Positions 8,909 through 21,643 of a DNA stretch of 59,185 bases are shown one piece after another. Both the position numbers and the translations under genes were made by a program. Each line of letters begins with the position of its first letter. Position 1 is the stretch's first letter. The notes under the pieces are model-generated. The model was not told where the DNA came from. It saw only the letters and a list, made by a program, of their open reading frames with translations, and made no database searches. The stretch spans positions 1 through 59,185 of the forward strand of contig SZXX01000042.1 in NCBI GenBank assembly GCA_005843825.1, written 5' to 3'. This DNA is from Chlorobium sp. Lineage in GTDB: Bacteria > Bacteroidota > Chlorobiia > Chlorobiales > Chlorobiaceae.

Positions 8909-10336
8909 CTAAAGTTCCCGCAGCTGGCGATGGAGGTCTTTGCGTGAGAGGCTGTACATGTGGACGTAGAGGAGATTGAACATGAGAACGGCTGAGCGTA
9001 GCTTTGGGGCGCGCATTGCCCGTTTCAGGGCGTTCTGGACGGTAAAGACGCGCTTTGTAAGACCGGTATAGCTGGGAATAAACTCTTCGAGCGCTATCCG
9101 TTGCGGTTTGTAGAGCATCTCCTGGCCCCATGAAAAACGGAAGGCATCATGATCATCTCTTGAGTGAAGCAGACGACCTTCATTGGCAAGACGATCAAAG
9201 ACTCCGGTACCGGGAATCGGGCGAAGCAGATTGATACCGGGCACATCGATTCCGGTCTCCTCGATAAACGCCTCAATCCTGCCGGGCAGCTCAAGGGTAT
9301 CCTCATCAAGACCGTAGATAAAACTTCCGTAGACGCAAATGCCTGCGTTACGGATATTTTTTATGCACTCCACCTGACGATTTGAAGGGTTATGAAACTT
9401 CTGATGGGCATGGTTGCTTCCATCATCGAGGCTTTCAATCCCGACAAGGAGCGCTCCGCACCCTGAACGGGAAAATGCATCGAGCAATTTCGGTTTTTCC
9501 CCGAGCGCTGTAGTAGCCTGACCAACCCAGTTGATTCCAAACGGCACGAGTTCAGTGAACAGTTTTTCAGCATAGGAGTCGTCGGCATTGATCGTATCGT
9601 CGAGAAAGAAAAATATTCTTTTGTCCTGTTTCAGAAAGGCTTCAACCTCTTTGAGAACCGACGGAATGCTCCGGTGACGAAGCTTGTGGCCGTTCATGAC
9701 ATGCACATTGCAAAAATCGCAGCTATAGGGACACCCACGGGTTGTCTGCACCACGTTGGTGGTAAAATAGCTCTGGATATCAAGCGCGTGTTTGTCGACA
9801 ACACGATCAACCGACAAATCGGGAAACGAAGAGACCCTGTACTCTTTTTTCAACGTCCCGGCAAGGAGATCCTGCTGCACCTCCGTCCATATATCGTCAG
9901 CCTCTCCGATAACAAGAACATCCGCATGTTCACGGCACTGCTCTGGAAAGATAGTGACATAGGGTCCGCCAAGCACAACTTTAATCCCTTTTGAACGAAG
10001 CGCACCGGCAAGCTGAAATGCAGGCTTGACCGCACCGGTCTGGACGCTGATACCGACAAGATCCCAGTGTCGCTCAAGGGGAACTTTTTCGAAACGAAGA
10101 TCGCAGATGGTCTGAGTAACGCCCGCCACTTTGAGGGAACTGAGAATCATCAGCGCAAGAGGGGGAATGGCAAATTGAGCACGGCGGATAACATTGCTCA
10201 AAAGTGTGTCTTTCAGTGAACTGAACAAACTGTGTCCAGATGAAGCACTGTCCAAAAGAGATGTTCCGTCAACACCACTGTCCGCCTGAATAAAAACCAG
10301 CAATACCTGCTTGTCATGCCCCATATCATCCTTCAT
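8909..10336 (-). CDS. B12-dependent-type radical SAM protein (BchE/BchQ/BchR-like)
   Basis: A 475-residue protein with an N-terminal cobalamin-binding-like Rossmann domain (about residues 90-160) and a radical SAM core. The iron-sulfur motif CPYSCDFC provides Cys202, Cys206 and Cys209. The layout is that of the BchE/P-methylase family, which in green sulfur bacteria includes the bacteriochlorophyll methylases BchQ and BchR. The canonical DxHxxG cobalamin motif is not seen, as is common in this family. Which substrate it uses cannot be decided from sequence alone; a pigment or lipid-type methylation or cyclisation is plausible. It lies 3 bp downstream of mutS and may be cotranscribed with it. 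Confidence 0.8.
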   Translation of the reverse strand: MKDDMGHDKQVLLVFIQADSGVDGTSLLDSASSGHSLFSSLKDTLLSNVIRRAQFAIPPLALMILSSLKVAGVTQTICDLRFEKVPLERHWDLVGISVQTGAVKPAFQLAGALRSKGIKVVLGGPYVTIFPEQCREHADVLVIGEADDIWTEVQQDLLAGTLKKEYRVSSFPDLSVDRVVDKHALDIQSYFTTNVVQTTRGCPYSCDFCNVHVMNGHKLRHRSIPSVLKEVEAFLKQDKRIFFFLDDTINADDSYAEKLFTELVPFGINWVGQATTALGEKPKLLDAFSRSGCGALLVGIESLDDGSNHAHQKFHNPSNRQVECIKNIRNAGICVYGSFIYGLDEDTLELPGRIEAFIEETGIDVPGINLLRPIPGTGVFDRLANEGRLLHSRDDHDAFRFSWGQEMLYKPQRIALEEFIPSYTGLTKRVFTVQNALKRAMRAPKLRSAVLMFNLLYVHMYSLSRKDLHRQLREL

Positions 10337-10339
10337 CAG

Positions 10340-12955
10340 TTAATTCTTCCCTGTACGCGCAAGTTCCTGCAGTTTTTTCAGCTCAAGCAGTGCCTCAATA
10401 GGGGTAAGCCGATCAAGATCAATTGACTCAAGAGCAGTTCGGAGAAGGGCATCAGACTCTTCAAAAAGACTGATCTGCAGGCTTTGGACTTTAGAGGGCC
10501 TGTCAACGGGAATTTCAATATCACGCTTTTCCATCCCAGCCAGTATCTCTCTGGCTCGGGTTATAACCTCAGCGGGCATACCTGCCATTTTAGCCACCTC
10601 TATACCGTAACTGTTGTCAGTTGAACCCCTGACAATTTTGCGTAAAAAAATAACAGTATCAGCGGTCTCAACGACAGTGGCATTGTAGTTCACAACACCC
10701 GAGAGACGAGTTTCAAGTTCGGCAAGCTCATGGTAATGCGTTGCAAAAAGAGTCCTGGCCTGAATGGAGTGTGCTATATATTCGCTCATCGACCATGCGA
10801 TCGACATGCCGTCAAACGTACTTGTTCCCCTTCCGATTTCATCAAGCAGCAGGAGACTGCCGGTTGTGGCGTTGTTGAGAATGCTGGCGGCTTCATTCAT
10901 TTCAACAAGAAAGGTACTTTCACCGGAGGTAATGTTGTCTGAAGCGCCAACCCTTGTAAATATCCTGTCTACAAGCCCGATTTCAGCCCGCTCGGCCGGA
11001 ACAAAACTACCGGCTTGAGCAAGCAGCACAATAAGGCCTGTCTGGCGCAGAAATGAGCTTTTTCCAGCCATATTCGGACCGGTTATGATCAGCATTTTCT
11101 GCTTTTCATCCATCAAACAGTCATTCGGCACATAGGGCTCATCGGCACTCATCATTCTTTCAAGTACCGGATGACGTCCATTGACAATAACAAGCTTTTC
11201 ATCTGCCTTGATCTCCGGCTTGCAATAGCCGTATTCTGAAGCGGAGAGCCCAAACGAACAGAGAGAGTCAATTTCAGCGATAATCACGGCATTTTCCTGT
11301 ATGGCAGAAGCGTGCTCAGCTATCATCGCACAAAGATCATGGAAGAGCTGCGCTTCCAGAACCAGGCTTTTCTCCTCGGAATTGAGAATCTTTGCCTCAT
11401 ACTCTTTCAACGCGGGAATGGTATAGCGCTCGGCATTGACCAGTGTCTGCTTTTTTTCATAATAAGCGGGAACCTTATCGCGATTGGCATGGCTTATTTC
11501 GATATAGTAGCCGAAAACCTTGTTGAAACTCACCTTCAGGGATGAAATCGAGGTACTGGCACGCTCCTGCTGCTGAATCTCCATAAGACGATCCTTGGCA
11601 GTCGAGGCAATAGAACGAAGCTCATCAAGATCAGCATGATAACCCATGCGGATATAACCGCCGTCACGCATTGATGCGCCTGACTCAGGATCAATCGCTT
11701 CCTCAATTCGCCCGGCAAGTTCCTGGAGAGGAGACAGCGAGGATGCAAGAACCCGTAGCCTTGGCGATCCTGCATCCTGAAGCAGCTCTTTAAGGAGGGG
11801 AATTATAGAAAGTGATATCCCGAGCTGTCGGACCTCCCTCGGAATGGTGCGGAAGGTTGCAATACGCGCCAGAGAGCGCTCAAGATCATTGATACCCGAT
11901 AACTGTTCAGAAAGGCCATTGCGCAATGCACTCAACTCGACGAGTTCCTCAACGGCATCAAGGCGCTGCCGGATATCCTCAATTCTTTTCAGAGGCCTCT
12001 GCAGCCATCGCCGGATAAGGCGTGCACCCATTGGATTTCGCGTACGGTCCATCACCTGAAGAAGGCTGCCGTTCAAGGTGCCATCCTGCATGGAAGAGAT
12101 GATTTCAAGATTTCTCTTCGTCTGCAGATCGAGAGTCATATACTCACTGCTGTGCAACTCACCGATCCGCGTAATATATGCAAGGCTGTTCTGCCTTGTC
12201 TCCTCCAGATACTGAAGAATAACACCCGCAGCAACTTTGCCTGCCCGGTTGCCGTCAATGCCAAAGCCTTTCAGGGAGTGGGTCTTGAACTGGCGCGAAA
12301 GAACCTCCCCGGTCTGATCTTCACTGAACATCCATGCATCAAGTTCAGTAACAAGAGCCTCACGGGAGAGACCCTTTTTCATCAGTTCCACCCGCTCTTT
12401 ATCTGCTGAAGAAACGAGGATTTCCGAAGGGTGAAGGGACAGGATAAACTGGGTAAGCTCATCCGGCTGGAACGAGGCAATCCGAAATTCAGCTGTAGTA
12501 ACATCTATAAAAGCCAACCCGGCCAAAAGCGTCCTGCCCTCTTTGAGAAACGCAACAGCACAAAGGTAGTTGTTGTGACGATCGTCAAGAATCTTGTCGC
12601 TGTAGGTAATGCCCGGAGTAACAATATCGGTGATTTCACGCCGGACAATTCCCTTCGCCGAGGCTGGATCTTCAACCTGGTCACAGACAGCCACCTTGAA
12701 TCCTTTTTTTACCAGTTTGGCAATATACCCTTCACTTGCATGATGAGGGAATCCGGCCATCGGCACTTCAGCCGAACGTTTTGTCAGAACAATATTCAGA
12801 GCAGCAGAAACGAGCTCGGCATCTTCGAAAAAGGTTTCATAAAAATCACCGACCCGGAACAGCAGCAAAAAATCGGGGTACCGCTCCTTTACCTCCAGAT
12901 ACTGGCGCATCATGGGAGAGTGCTCTTTCTCGGCAATACCCTTTGCTTTACTCAT
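10340..12955 (-). CDS. mutS: DNA mismatch repair protein
   Basis: Recognises mismatches and starts repair with MutL. The 871-residue sequence is full length: mismatch-reading motif GDFYE with Phe38 and Glu40, connector, clamp and lever domains, then the ATPase with Walker [14 protein letters not shown] and the downstream [12 protein letters not shown] block. The C-terminal tail has the short helical dimer region. The start codon lies directly before [19 protein letters not shown]; the conserved PMMRQY follows soon after, as expected. Confidence 0.98.
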   Translation of the reverse strand: MSKAKGIAEKEHSPMMRQYLEVKERYPDFLLLFRVGDFYETFFEDAELVSAALNIVLTKRSAEVPMAGFPHHASEGYIAKLVKKGFKVAVCDQVEDPASAKGIVRREITDIVTPGITYSDKILDDRHNNYLCAVAFLKEGRTLLAGLAFIDVTTAEFRIASFQPDELTQFILSLHPSEILVSSADKERVELMKKGLSREALVTELDAWMFSEDQTGEVLSRQFKTHSLKGFGIDGNRAGKVAAGVILQYLEETRQNSLAYITRIGELHSSEYMTLDLQTKRNLEIISSMQDGTLNGSLLQVMDRTRNPMGARLIRRWLQRPLKRIEDIRQRLDAVEELVELSALRNGLSEQLSGINDLERSLARIATFRTIPREVRQLGISLSIIPLLKELLQDAGSPRLRVLASSLSPLQELAGRIEEAIDPESGASMRDGGYIRMGYHADLDELRSIASTAKDRLMEIQQQERASTSISSLKVSFNKVFGYYIEISHANRDKVPAYYEKKQTLVNAERYTIPALKEYEAKILNSEEKSLVLEAQLFHDLCAMIAEHASAIQENAVIIAEIDSLCSFGLSASEYGYCKPEIKADEKLVIVNGRHPVLERMMSADEPYVPNDCLMDEKQKMLIITGPNMAGKSSFLRQTGLIVLLAQAGSFVPAERAEIGLVDRIFTRVGASDNITSGESTFLVEMNEAASILNNATTGSLLLLDEIGRGTSTFDGMSIAWSMSEYIAHSIQARTLFATHYHELAELETRLSGVVNYNATVVETADTVIFLRKIVRGSTDNSYGIEVAKMAGMPAEVITRAREILAGMEKRDIEIPVDRPSKVQSLQISLFEESDALLRTALESIDLDRLTPIEALLELKKLQELARTGKN

Positions 12956-13435
12956 AGCCTATTCATCTACATTTCTTGTGGTTACAGCAAAAAAAATTAC
13001 CGCTATAGAACATACAAAAAAGCTTTCTCTCAGTGATAAAAAAAGCCGGAGAATAGTCCGGAATTGTGCTCTTAATCACTCTCTCAACCTGTTCAGACCG
13101 GGATACTAAATTGTGCCTTAATAATAAAGGGCACATCTCTTTATTACTGAGATAAACGATGGAAGGCATAACTTTACCTGCGGGCTGAAAAGAACTATCC
13201 CTCACAGAACAACTTTAGTTTTGTTGGGGTTCAGGAATCACCCCAACCTACATAGAGGCCCAACAACTCCTGAAGATTATCTCTTCAAGTTCAAATCACC
13301 CAAACCGATACATAGATGCACCATATGAAACTTAATAAACAATAGGCGGAATTGCGCTTGCGGGCTTGATATGTGGTTTAGAAAAAAGTATGTTCAGAAA
13401 AACGTTTACGGGAAAATGCTTCGATTTTTGAACCT
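12956..13435. other. 480-bp gap with hairpins, no gene recognised
   Basis: This gap separates mutS from the next plus-strand gene and should hold promoters for both. Frames within it show no coding signature. Several inverted repeats cluster at 13221-13287: GTTGGGG with CCCCAAC (13223-13229/13241-13247), TTGTTGGG with CCCAACAA (13221-13228/13259-13266, mutually exclusive with the first) and TGAAGA with TCTTCA. This could be a structured leader or small RNA, but no known family was recognised. Confidence 0.45.
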
Positions 13436-13873
13436 ATGGTTTTTCATACAATACTGAGGTTTGTGCACATCGTCTCTTTTGCGGCCTGGTTCGGGACTAT
13501 TCTTGCTTCGCTCTTTTTCCTGAAAGCCATTGAAAGCAAACTTACAGGCAATGATAACAACACTGCAGAGTATGCCCAGCTGCTGCAGCGGTTTCTCAAG
13601 CTGGAAACAAAGGTTGCCGACGTTGCTGTCATAGGAGTCATCCTCTCAGGCATACTGCTTGCCGTTTTGTACCACGGATGGACACTGTGGGTTTTTGTAA
13701 AATCCATCCTTATTGTGCTTCAGATTGCCCTGACCATCGGTTATATCATCCGCTCAGTCCGCACACTCACCTATCCATGTTCAACGCAAGATTATAGCAG
13801 CTGGTACCGACTCTTTGGAATTTCACTCACCATGTTTGCACTGGTACTTTTTGTCAGCTTTTTTCTTCTCTGA
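13436..13873 (+). CDS. Small integral membrane protein (DUF2269/CopD-like)
   Basis: A 145-residue protein with four predicted membrane segments (about residues 5-30, 55-78, 83-103 and 122-145). A histidine in the first helix (His11 in RFVHIVSFAAWFG) and the overall pattern resemble small heme- or copper-handling membrane families such as DUF2269 or CopD, but similarity is by eye only. The gene lies 89 bp upstream of rplU. Function is unknown. Confidence 0.7.
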   Translation: MVFHTILRFVHIVSFAAWFGTILASLFFLKAIESKLTGNDNNTAEYAQLLQRFLKLETKVADVAVIGVILSGILLAVLYHGWTLWVFVKSILIVLQIALTIGYIIRSVRTLTYPCSTQDYSSWYRLFGISLTMFALVLFVSFFLL

Positions 13874-13962
13874 AACCATTCGTGCGATATGCGTTGAGTA
13901 ATTTGATTTTCAACGAATTAATAGTATATTTGAGACCTTTATCACTAAAATATTTGTATACG

Positions 13963-14253
13963 ATGCAGGCGTTGATCAAGATTTCCGATAAACAATTTCT
14001 GGTAAGACAAGGGGATACCCTTTTCGTCCCCAAACAACAAGCTTCAATTGGCGATACCCTGGAGATCAAAACCCTGGCTGCCATTGACGGTGCAAATACA
14101 AAACTGAACCCTGCCGGCAGCATTCAGGCAAAAGTTCTTGGTCATGTCAAGGATGACAAGGTCATCGTTTTCAAGAAAAAACGCAGAAAACGTTACCAGT
14201 CAAGAAATGGACACCGTCAGCAGATGACCCAGATCGAAATTATTTCGCTTTAA
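13963..14253 (+). CDS. rplU: 50S ribosomal protein L21
   Basis: A 96-residue protein of the large ribosomal subunit that binds 23S rRNA. Family blocks seen are ALIKISDKQFLVRQGDTL, AKVLGHVKDDKVIVFKKKRR and the C-terminal YQSRNGHRQQMTQIEI. A longer frame reaches 13882, but the ATG at 13963 gives the standard N-terminus. It is followed by rpmA, the widely conserved order. Confidence 0.97.
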   Translation: MQALIKISDKQFLVRQGDTLFVPKQQASIGDTLEIKTLAAIDGANTKLNPAGSIQAKVLGHVKDDKVIVFKKKRRKRYQSRNGHRQQMTQIEIISL

Positions 14254-14289
14254 ACACAAGTTCAGGATCTTTAACGTTAATTTTTTCTC

Positions 14290-14544
14290 ATGGCTCATAA
14301 AAAGGGTGGCGGGTCGACTAAAAACGGTCGCGACAGTAATCCGAAATATCTCGGAGTTAAAGCTGCAGGAGGTTCCACTGTAGCTGCAGGCACAATCATT
14401 GTTCGTCAGAGAGGCACCGTTATCAAGCCGGGCGACAATGCAGGATTAGGACGTGATCACACGATATTTGCTCTCGCTGATGGTGTTGTTACCTTCCGTA
14501 ACGGGCGCAATAACAAGAAAAAGGTCAGCATCCTTCCTTGCTAA
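14290..14544 (+). CDS. rpmA: 50S ribosomal protein L27
   Basis: An 84-residue protein whose N-terminal tail reaches towards the peptidyl transferase centre. The start [16 protein letters not shown] and the core [17 protein letters not shown] are diagnostic. There is no cleavable N-terminal extension as in Firmicutes. It follows rplU by 36 bp and ends before a hairpin terminator. Confidence 0.98.
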   Translation: MAHKKGGGSTKNGRDSNPKYLGVKAAGGSTVAAGTIIVRQRGTVIKPGDNAGLGRDHTIFALADGVVTFRNGRNNKKKVSILPC

Positions 14545-14563
14545 TACTACTGCAATGAATTAA

Positions 14564-15601
<1,038 letters not shown>

Positions 15602-15637
15602 AGTCTGAAACGTTGTTGATATAATTCTATAAATGAG

Positions 15638-15663
15638 AAAAGCGGCTGTAAAGCCGCTTTTTT
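15638..15663 (+). terminator. Rho-independent terminator of mdh
   Basis: A perfect 10-bp stem (AAAAGCGGCT, 15638-15647, with 15652-15661), 4-nt loop and a run of six T. Confidence 0.9.
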
Positions 15664-15924
15664 CATAGTCAGGTGTCCCCCATTACACCTGACAAATCTC
15701 ACTGGCGTGAGAGGTTTCATAGATAAAGAAACAACTCCCGTGCCAAAAGTATATAAATTTCGTCTCTCATCGCATATATCTCACATTAAAACAATGACTT
15801 AGAAATAATTTGAGTTCGAAAAGCAAGAAAACGCAATGAGCGGCATATTGTCTCATTTTATTGCCAACATCTCTTCTCTCTATGCAAATGTGGAACACTG
15901 TCTCAAAATTGAGACAACAGAAAT
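15664..15924. other. Gap between mdh and the agu operon end, with inverted repeat
   Basis: No gene is seen. An 18-bp inverted repeat, TGTCTCAAAATTGAGACA (15899-15916), lies 9 bp beyond the stop of the agmatine deiminase gene, and another copy of its half-site TGTCTCA is at 15849-15855. The repeat may be a weak terminator for the minus-strand operon or a protein-binding site; there is no T-run. Confidence 0.5.
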
Positions 15925-16977
15925 TCAGCGTTGATAGAGCTCCGGCTCTTCATGCGTGAGACAGTGAATAGCTCCAAGCCCCCAGACAAGATCAGAACAA
16001 TCAATACCAACAACATTTCTGCCGGGGAAACATTTCTGAAGTATTTCCAGAGCTATCAGGTCCTGAGAGCAGCGGTAGGTCGGTACAAGAACAACTGTAT
16101 TGGCGATATAGAAATTTGCATAACTGGCGGGCAGGCGATCGCCGTTGAAACAGACCGGAGAGGGCATGGGTAGTTTCAACACCTTCAATGGATTGCCACT
16201 GAGATCAGTATAGCTCTGCAGCCTTTGGTAATTCTCCTGCAACGCCGCATAGTTCTCGTCAGAGGGATTTTCTTCAAGAGCGATAACAATGGTCGTTTCA
16301 TTGACAAATCGAGCCATATCGTCCACATGGCCGTCCGTATCGTCGCCAACAATACCATCGCCAAGCCAGAGAACTTTTTCGATACCAAGATAACGCCCGA
16401 GTTCACGCTCGATATCCTCCCTTGTCAGGGAAGGATTGCGGTTAGGATTGAGAAGACAGGCCTCGCTCGTGAGGAGAAGTCCTTTTCCATTCACATCAAT
16501 GGAACCTCCTTCAAGAACCATTCCGGGAGAAACTATATCCAGCTGCTGCAACGATGCAATTCTTTCAGGAACAGCACGATCTTCATCATAAGGCTTATAC
16601 TTTTCACCCCAGGCATTGTAATCCCAATTGACGATAATTTTCTCAACACGGCCAGCTGTGCGGCGGAAAACAAAATTCGGGCCATGATCGCGGCACCAGG
16701 TATCATTGGTAGGAATCCGGTGCAGAAAAATACGCTCCAATTGAATCTCGTGATGGCGGGAATTGCGAAGCAGTGCAGATACCTCACGCTCCATCGCCTC
16801 ATCAAGAACATTGATATGCACCTCCTCAGATGAACTCAGCCACGAAATAATTTCAACAAACACTGCAGGAATCGGGCCAAAATTTCCGGGCCATGTTTCA
16901 AGCCTGTGAGGCCAGGAAAGCCAGGTTGCCTTATGCAATGCCCACTCAGGAGGCATGAAATAACTAGACTCTGTCAT
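15925..16977 (-). CDS. aguA: Agmatine deiminase
   Basis: Hydrolyses agmatine to N-carbamoylputrescine and ammonia. The 350-residue protein has the guanidino-modifying fold. Visible signatures are TWLSWPHR, NDTWCRDHGPNF, the DGHVDDMARF histidine region and the catalytic Cys339 in GAIHCLTHEEP near the C-terminus. Together with the N-carbamoylputrescine amidase gene two positions upstream it completes the agmatine route to putrescine. It is the last gene of the minus-strand operon starting at 21511, with a 10-bp gap from the protease gene. Confidence 0.94.
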   Translation of the reverse strand: MTESSYFMPPEWALHKATWLSWPHRLETWPGNFGPIPAVFVEIISWLSSSEEVHINVLDEAMEREVSALLRNSRHHEIQLERIFLHRIPTNDTWCRDHGPNFVFRRTAGRVEKIIVNWDYNAWGEKYKPYDEDRAVPERIASLQQLDIVSPGMVLEGGSIDVNGKGLLLTSEACLLNPNRNPSLTREDIERELGRYLGIEKVLWLGDGIVGDDTDGHVDDMARFVNETTIVIALEENPSDENYAALQENYQRLQSYTDLSGNPLKVLKLPMPSPVCFNGDRLPASYANFYIANTVVLVPTYRCSQDLIALEILQKCFPGRNVVGIDCSDLVWGLGAIHCLTHEEPELYQR

Positions 16978-16987
16978 AAAAACTCAA

Positions 16988-18238
16988 TCAGCTCAGGGAT
17001 TTGGCAGAAATTTCTCTTATTCGCGTAATTCGCTGCAGCACCGGTGGATGCGAATAATTGAGAAAGACATAGAGTGGATGGGGTGTCAGGTTCGACAGGT
17101 TATTGCGTGACAACTTTTTCAGAGCATCGGCAAGAGAAGCACCTCTATCGAACGTTGTTACAGCAAAATAATCAGCCTCATACTCATGCTTTCGTGAAAG
17201 AGCCTGTATAACAATAGAAAGAATCCACTCCACAGGGCTATAGAGCAGCGAAAAGAAGATCAAGCTCCCATAGACAGAGATATCGTGCATGAAAAACGCA
17301 TCAAACAACGCACGGTTATTCATGAACAGGGAGAGCAGAAAAAAAAGAACACCAAGATTTCCCATACTGAGAATCATGTTGACGATAATGTGCTTTTTTT
17401 TGAAATGACCTATTTCATGGGCAAGAACGGCAACAAGTTCATGGACGGGATGAGCCGTAATAAGCGTATCGAAAAGAGCAATCCTCTTGCGCTTTCCAAA
17501 GCCGGTAAAAAAAGCGTTTGCCCTGGCAGAACGTTTGGATCCATCAAGAACATAAATACCTGTAAGAGGGAAGCGCACCTTATCGGCATATTGCATAATG
17601 GCGCTCTTCAGCTCTCCCTCTTCAAGCGGAACAAACTTGTTGAACAGGGGCATAATCCAGGTTGGAGCAACATACTGAAGCACAAGAGAGAAGAGGGTAA
17701 TTCCACCCCAGGCCCATACCCAGGCCATCGGCCCGGTTTCCTGAAAAAACCAGAGCACCGCAAAAAGGAGAGGAGTGCCGATAAGAAGAGTAAGTAAGAG
17801 CGTTTTGAGGATATCAGCAGCAAAAACTTTTGGAGTGGTTTTATTAAACCCGAATTTCTCTTCGATGACAAAGGTTTTATAGAGGCTGAAAGGAAGATCG
17901 ATCAAGGATTGCATCAGCAGCAAAAGACCTATATAGAGCACCCCTGTTGCGATCGGATAAAATCCGAACCCTCTTAAAAAATGGTCCAGCAGATTAAATC
18001 CACCTAGAAACCAGAAAAGAAGAAGCACAGAAAGATCTACAGTTGCACCAAACAATGAAAAAACGGTTGAAACACGCAGATAGTCCCGTGATTTACTGTA
18101 AGCATCCTCATCATAGACTCCCGTGAACTCAACAGGAAGCGGGGCTCCAGCCGCCTTGAGATTGAGCAGTTCCGAAACCAGTTTCACCAGAAAAGTAATG
18201 ACGAGCGTAAAAAAAACAACGAATCCAAAAATGTTCAT
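16988..18238 (-). CDS. M48-family membrane metalloprotease (Ste24/CAAX protease-like)
   Basis: An integral membrane zinc protease of about 416 residues with several hydrophobic helices in the N-terminal half. The zinc site HEIGH lies at about residues 274-278, and the third ligand is in EYEADYFA further on. This is the bacterial Ste24 homologue layout; substrates in bacteria are mostly unknown and include damaged membrane proteins. The ATG at 18238 (MNIFGFVVFF) was preferred over a TTG at 18265. It is embedded between aguB and aguA, which is probably an operon accident rather than a pathway link. Confidence 0.9.
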   Translation of the reverse strand: MNIFGFVVFFTLVITFLVKLVSELLNLKAAGAPLPVEFTGVYDEDAYSKSRDYLRVSTVFSLFGATVDLSVLLLFWFLGGFNLLDHFLRGFGFYPIATGVLYIGLLLLMQSLIDLPFSLYKTFVIEEKFGFNKTTPKVFAADILKTLLLTLLIGTPLLFAVLWFFQETGPMAWVWAWGGITLFSLVLQYVAPTWIMPLFNKFVPLEEGELKSAIMQYADKVRFPLTGIYVLDGSKRSARANAFFTGFGKRKRIALFDTLITAHPVHELVAVLAHEIGHFKKKHIIVNMILSMGNLGVLFFLLSLFMNNRALFDAFFMHDISVYGSLIFFSLLYSPVEWILSIVIQALSRKHEYEADYFAVTTFDRGASLADALKKLSRNNLSNLTPHPLYVFLNYSHPPVLQRITRIREISAKSLS

Positions 18239-18299
18239 AACAAGCAGTGAAAATTTATAACACAAGAACGGTCAACAATCCAGGGCCGCTCATAACTCT

Positions 18300-19175
18300 T
18301 TATTCGTCAAGAAACCTCTTCTGCAAATCCCCATAGGTCTCGATACGCCGGTCACGCAAAAAAGGCCAGTGCGTCCTGTAATATTCTATGCGACTTCTGT
18401 CGCACTCTGCAAGCAGAACTGTTTCATCGAGATGCGAGGCTTCAGTCATGATTTGCCCAAAGGGATCACAGACAAAACTGTTTCCCCAGAATTCCAGCTC
18501 CCCTTCTGTTCCGACACGGTTCGCTGCAGCTACAAAGACACCATTGGCTACAGCATGGCTCATCTGTATAGTTTTCCATGCCTCTTGCTGGGTTCGGCGC
18601 ACTTCCGTGGAGTGCTCTGTGGTTGACCACCCGATTGCTGTAGGATAAAACAGAATTTCCGCCCCTTTAAGCGCCGTCAGCCTTGCAGCTTCAGGGTACC
18701 ACTGATCCCAGCAAATCAAAACGCCAATCGTGGCATAGCGTGTTTTAAAGACCTTATAGCCAAGGTCTCCCGGTGTAAAATAAAATTTTTCGTAAAATCC
18801 GGGATCATCGGGAATATGCATTTTACGGTACTTGCCAAGAATGGCACCACCGGCATCAATAACAGCTGCAGTATTGTGATATAACCCCCTTGCCCTTGCT
18901 TCAAAAACCGAGGCAACAAGCACCACCTCAAGCTCACGCGCAAGCTCCTGCATCACCTGAATTGATGGACCGGGGACCGTTTCAGCATAGTCAAAGGCCT
19001 TATAATCCTCTGTCTGACAAAAATAGAGCGTCGTAAAGAGTTCCTGTAAACAGATAATCCGCGCACCTCGAGAGGCCGCTTCCCTTATTTTTTCACAGGC
19101 TTTGAGAAGATTTTCTGCCGGATCACGCCGAGCGGAGGTTTGAACGAGCGCAATGGTAACCGTATCGGAATGCAT
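18300..19175 (-). CDS. aguB: N-carbamoylputrescine amidase
   Basis: A nitrilase-fold carbon-nitrogen hydrolase that converts N-carbamoylputrescine to putrescine, CO2 and ammonia. The catalytic triad is visible: Glu45 in LQELF, Lys118 in KYRKMHIP and Cys155 in LICWDQWYPE. The segment GFYEKFYFTPGD and the WDQWYPEA context are typical for AguB rather than other nitrilases. The 291-residue length fits. It lies 13 bp after menA and 61 bp before the protease gene, in the same direction as aguA, so the polyamine pathway is supported by both enzymes. Confidence 0.94.
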   Translation of the reverse strand: MHSDTVTIALVQTSARRDPAENLLKACEKIREAASRGARIICLQELFTTLYFCQTEDYKAFDYAETVPGPSIQVMQELARELEVVLVASVFEARARGLYHNTAAVIDAGGAILGKYRKMHIPDDPGFYEKFYFTPGDLGYKVFKTRYATIGVLICWDQWYPEAARLTALKGAEILFYPTAIGWSTTEHSTEVRRTQQEAWKTIQMSHAVANGVFVAAANRVGTEGELEFWGNSFVCDPFGQIMTEASHLDETVLLAECDRSRIEYYRTHWPFLRDRRIETYGDLQKRFLDE

Positions 19176-19188
19176 AGAAAAAGAGCGA

Positions 19189-21160
<1,972 letters not shown>

Positions 21161-21511
21161 TTACTGGATATTGTCCTGTCCTGGAGCTTTTTCAGACCCC
21201 GAATTTTTCAGATAAATCATTCCTTCAGGATCAACCATGCCATAAAGGATGGTCATCAGATGCCCTGCAGCATCAAGCTCGTGAATCTCGACATGTATTG
21301 CATCCCGTTTGCGGACCTGGTTTCCTTCGTTATCCTTGAAATAAAAAAGAGCCTTGACGCCTCCATGGGGAGTGGTTCCCTCAAACTGGTAGTTACCGTC
21401 CTCCAGTTCGTCAAGAGCGCAACCTGCTGAAGAGGAATCTATAGGACAGGAAGCACACTGGGAGTAAAAGCCTTCGGCTGAATCAGCAAATTCACAAATG
21501 GGAAATTTCAT
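21161..21511 (-). CDS. Cys-rich conserved small protein, function unknown
   Basis: A 116-residue soluble protein not recognised as any named family. The N-terminal part carries four cysteines, Cys6, Cys19, Cys22 and Cys31 (pattern C-x12-C-x2-C-x8-C), suited to binding a metal or an iron-sulfur cluster. The C-terminal part looks like a small beta domain. It is the first gene of the operon and ends 18 bp before the ferredoxin-NADP reductase gene, so a redox-related role is a reasonable guess only. Confidence 0.75.
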   Translation of the reverse strand: MKFPICEFADSAEGFYSQCASCPIDSSSAGCALDELEDGNYQFEGTTPHGGVKALFYFKDNEGNQVRKRDAIHVEIHELDAAGHLMTILYGMVDPEGMIYLKNSGSEKAPGQDNIQ

Positions 21512-21643
21512 AATCTCTCTGTTATTTTCGTCAGGATACTGGTGCCTGCAAATATATACATTTAAAAAATATTGTTGTAGAGTTGGAAGTTTATTGATTT
21601 CTTATGTCTCGGATTTCAACAACGGAATTAAGCTCTATACGGA

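Noticed and set aside
13287-13305. AGTTCAAATCAC resembling a tRNA T-loop
   Set aside because: No acceptor, D or anticodon stem can be formed around it.
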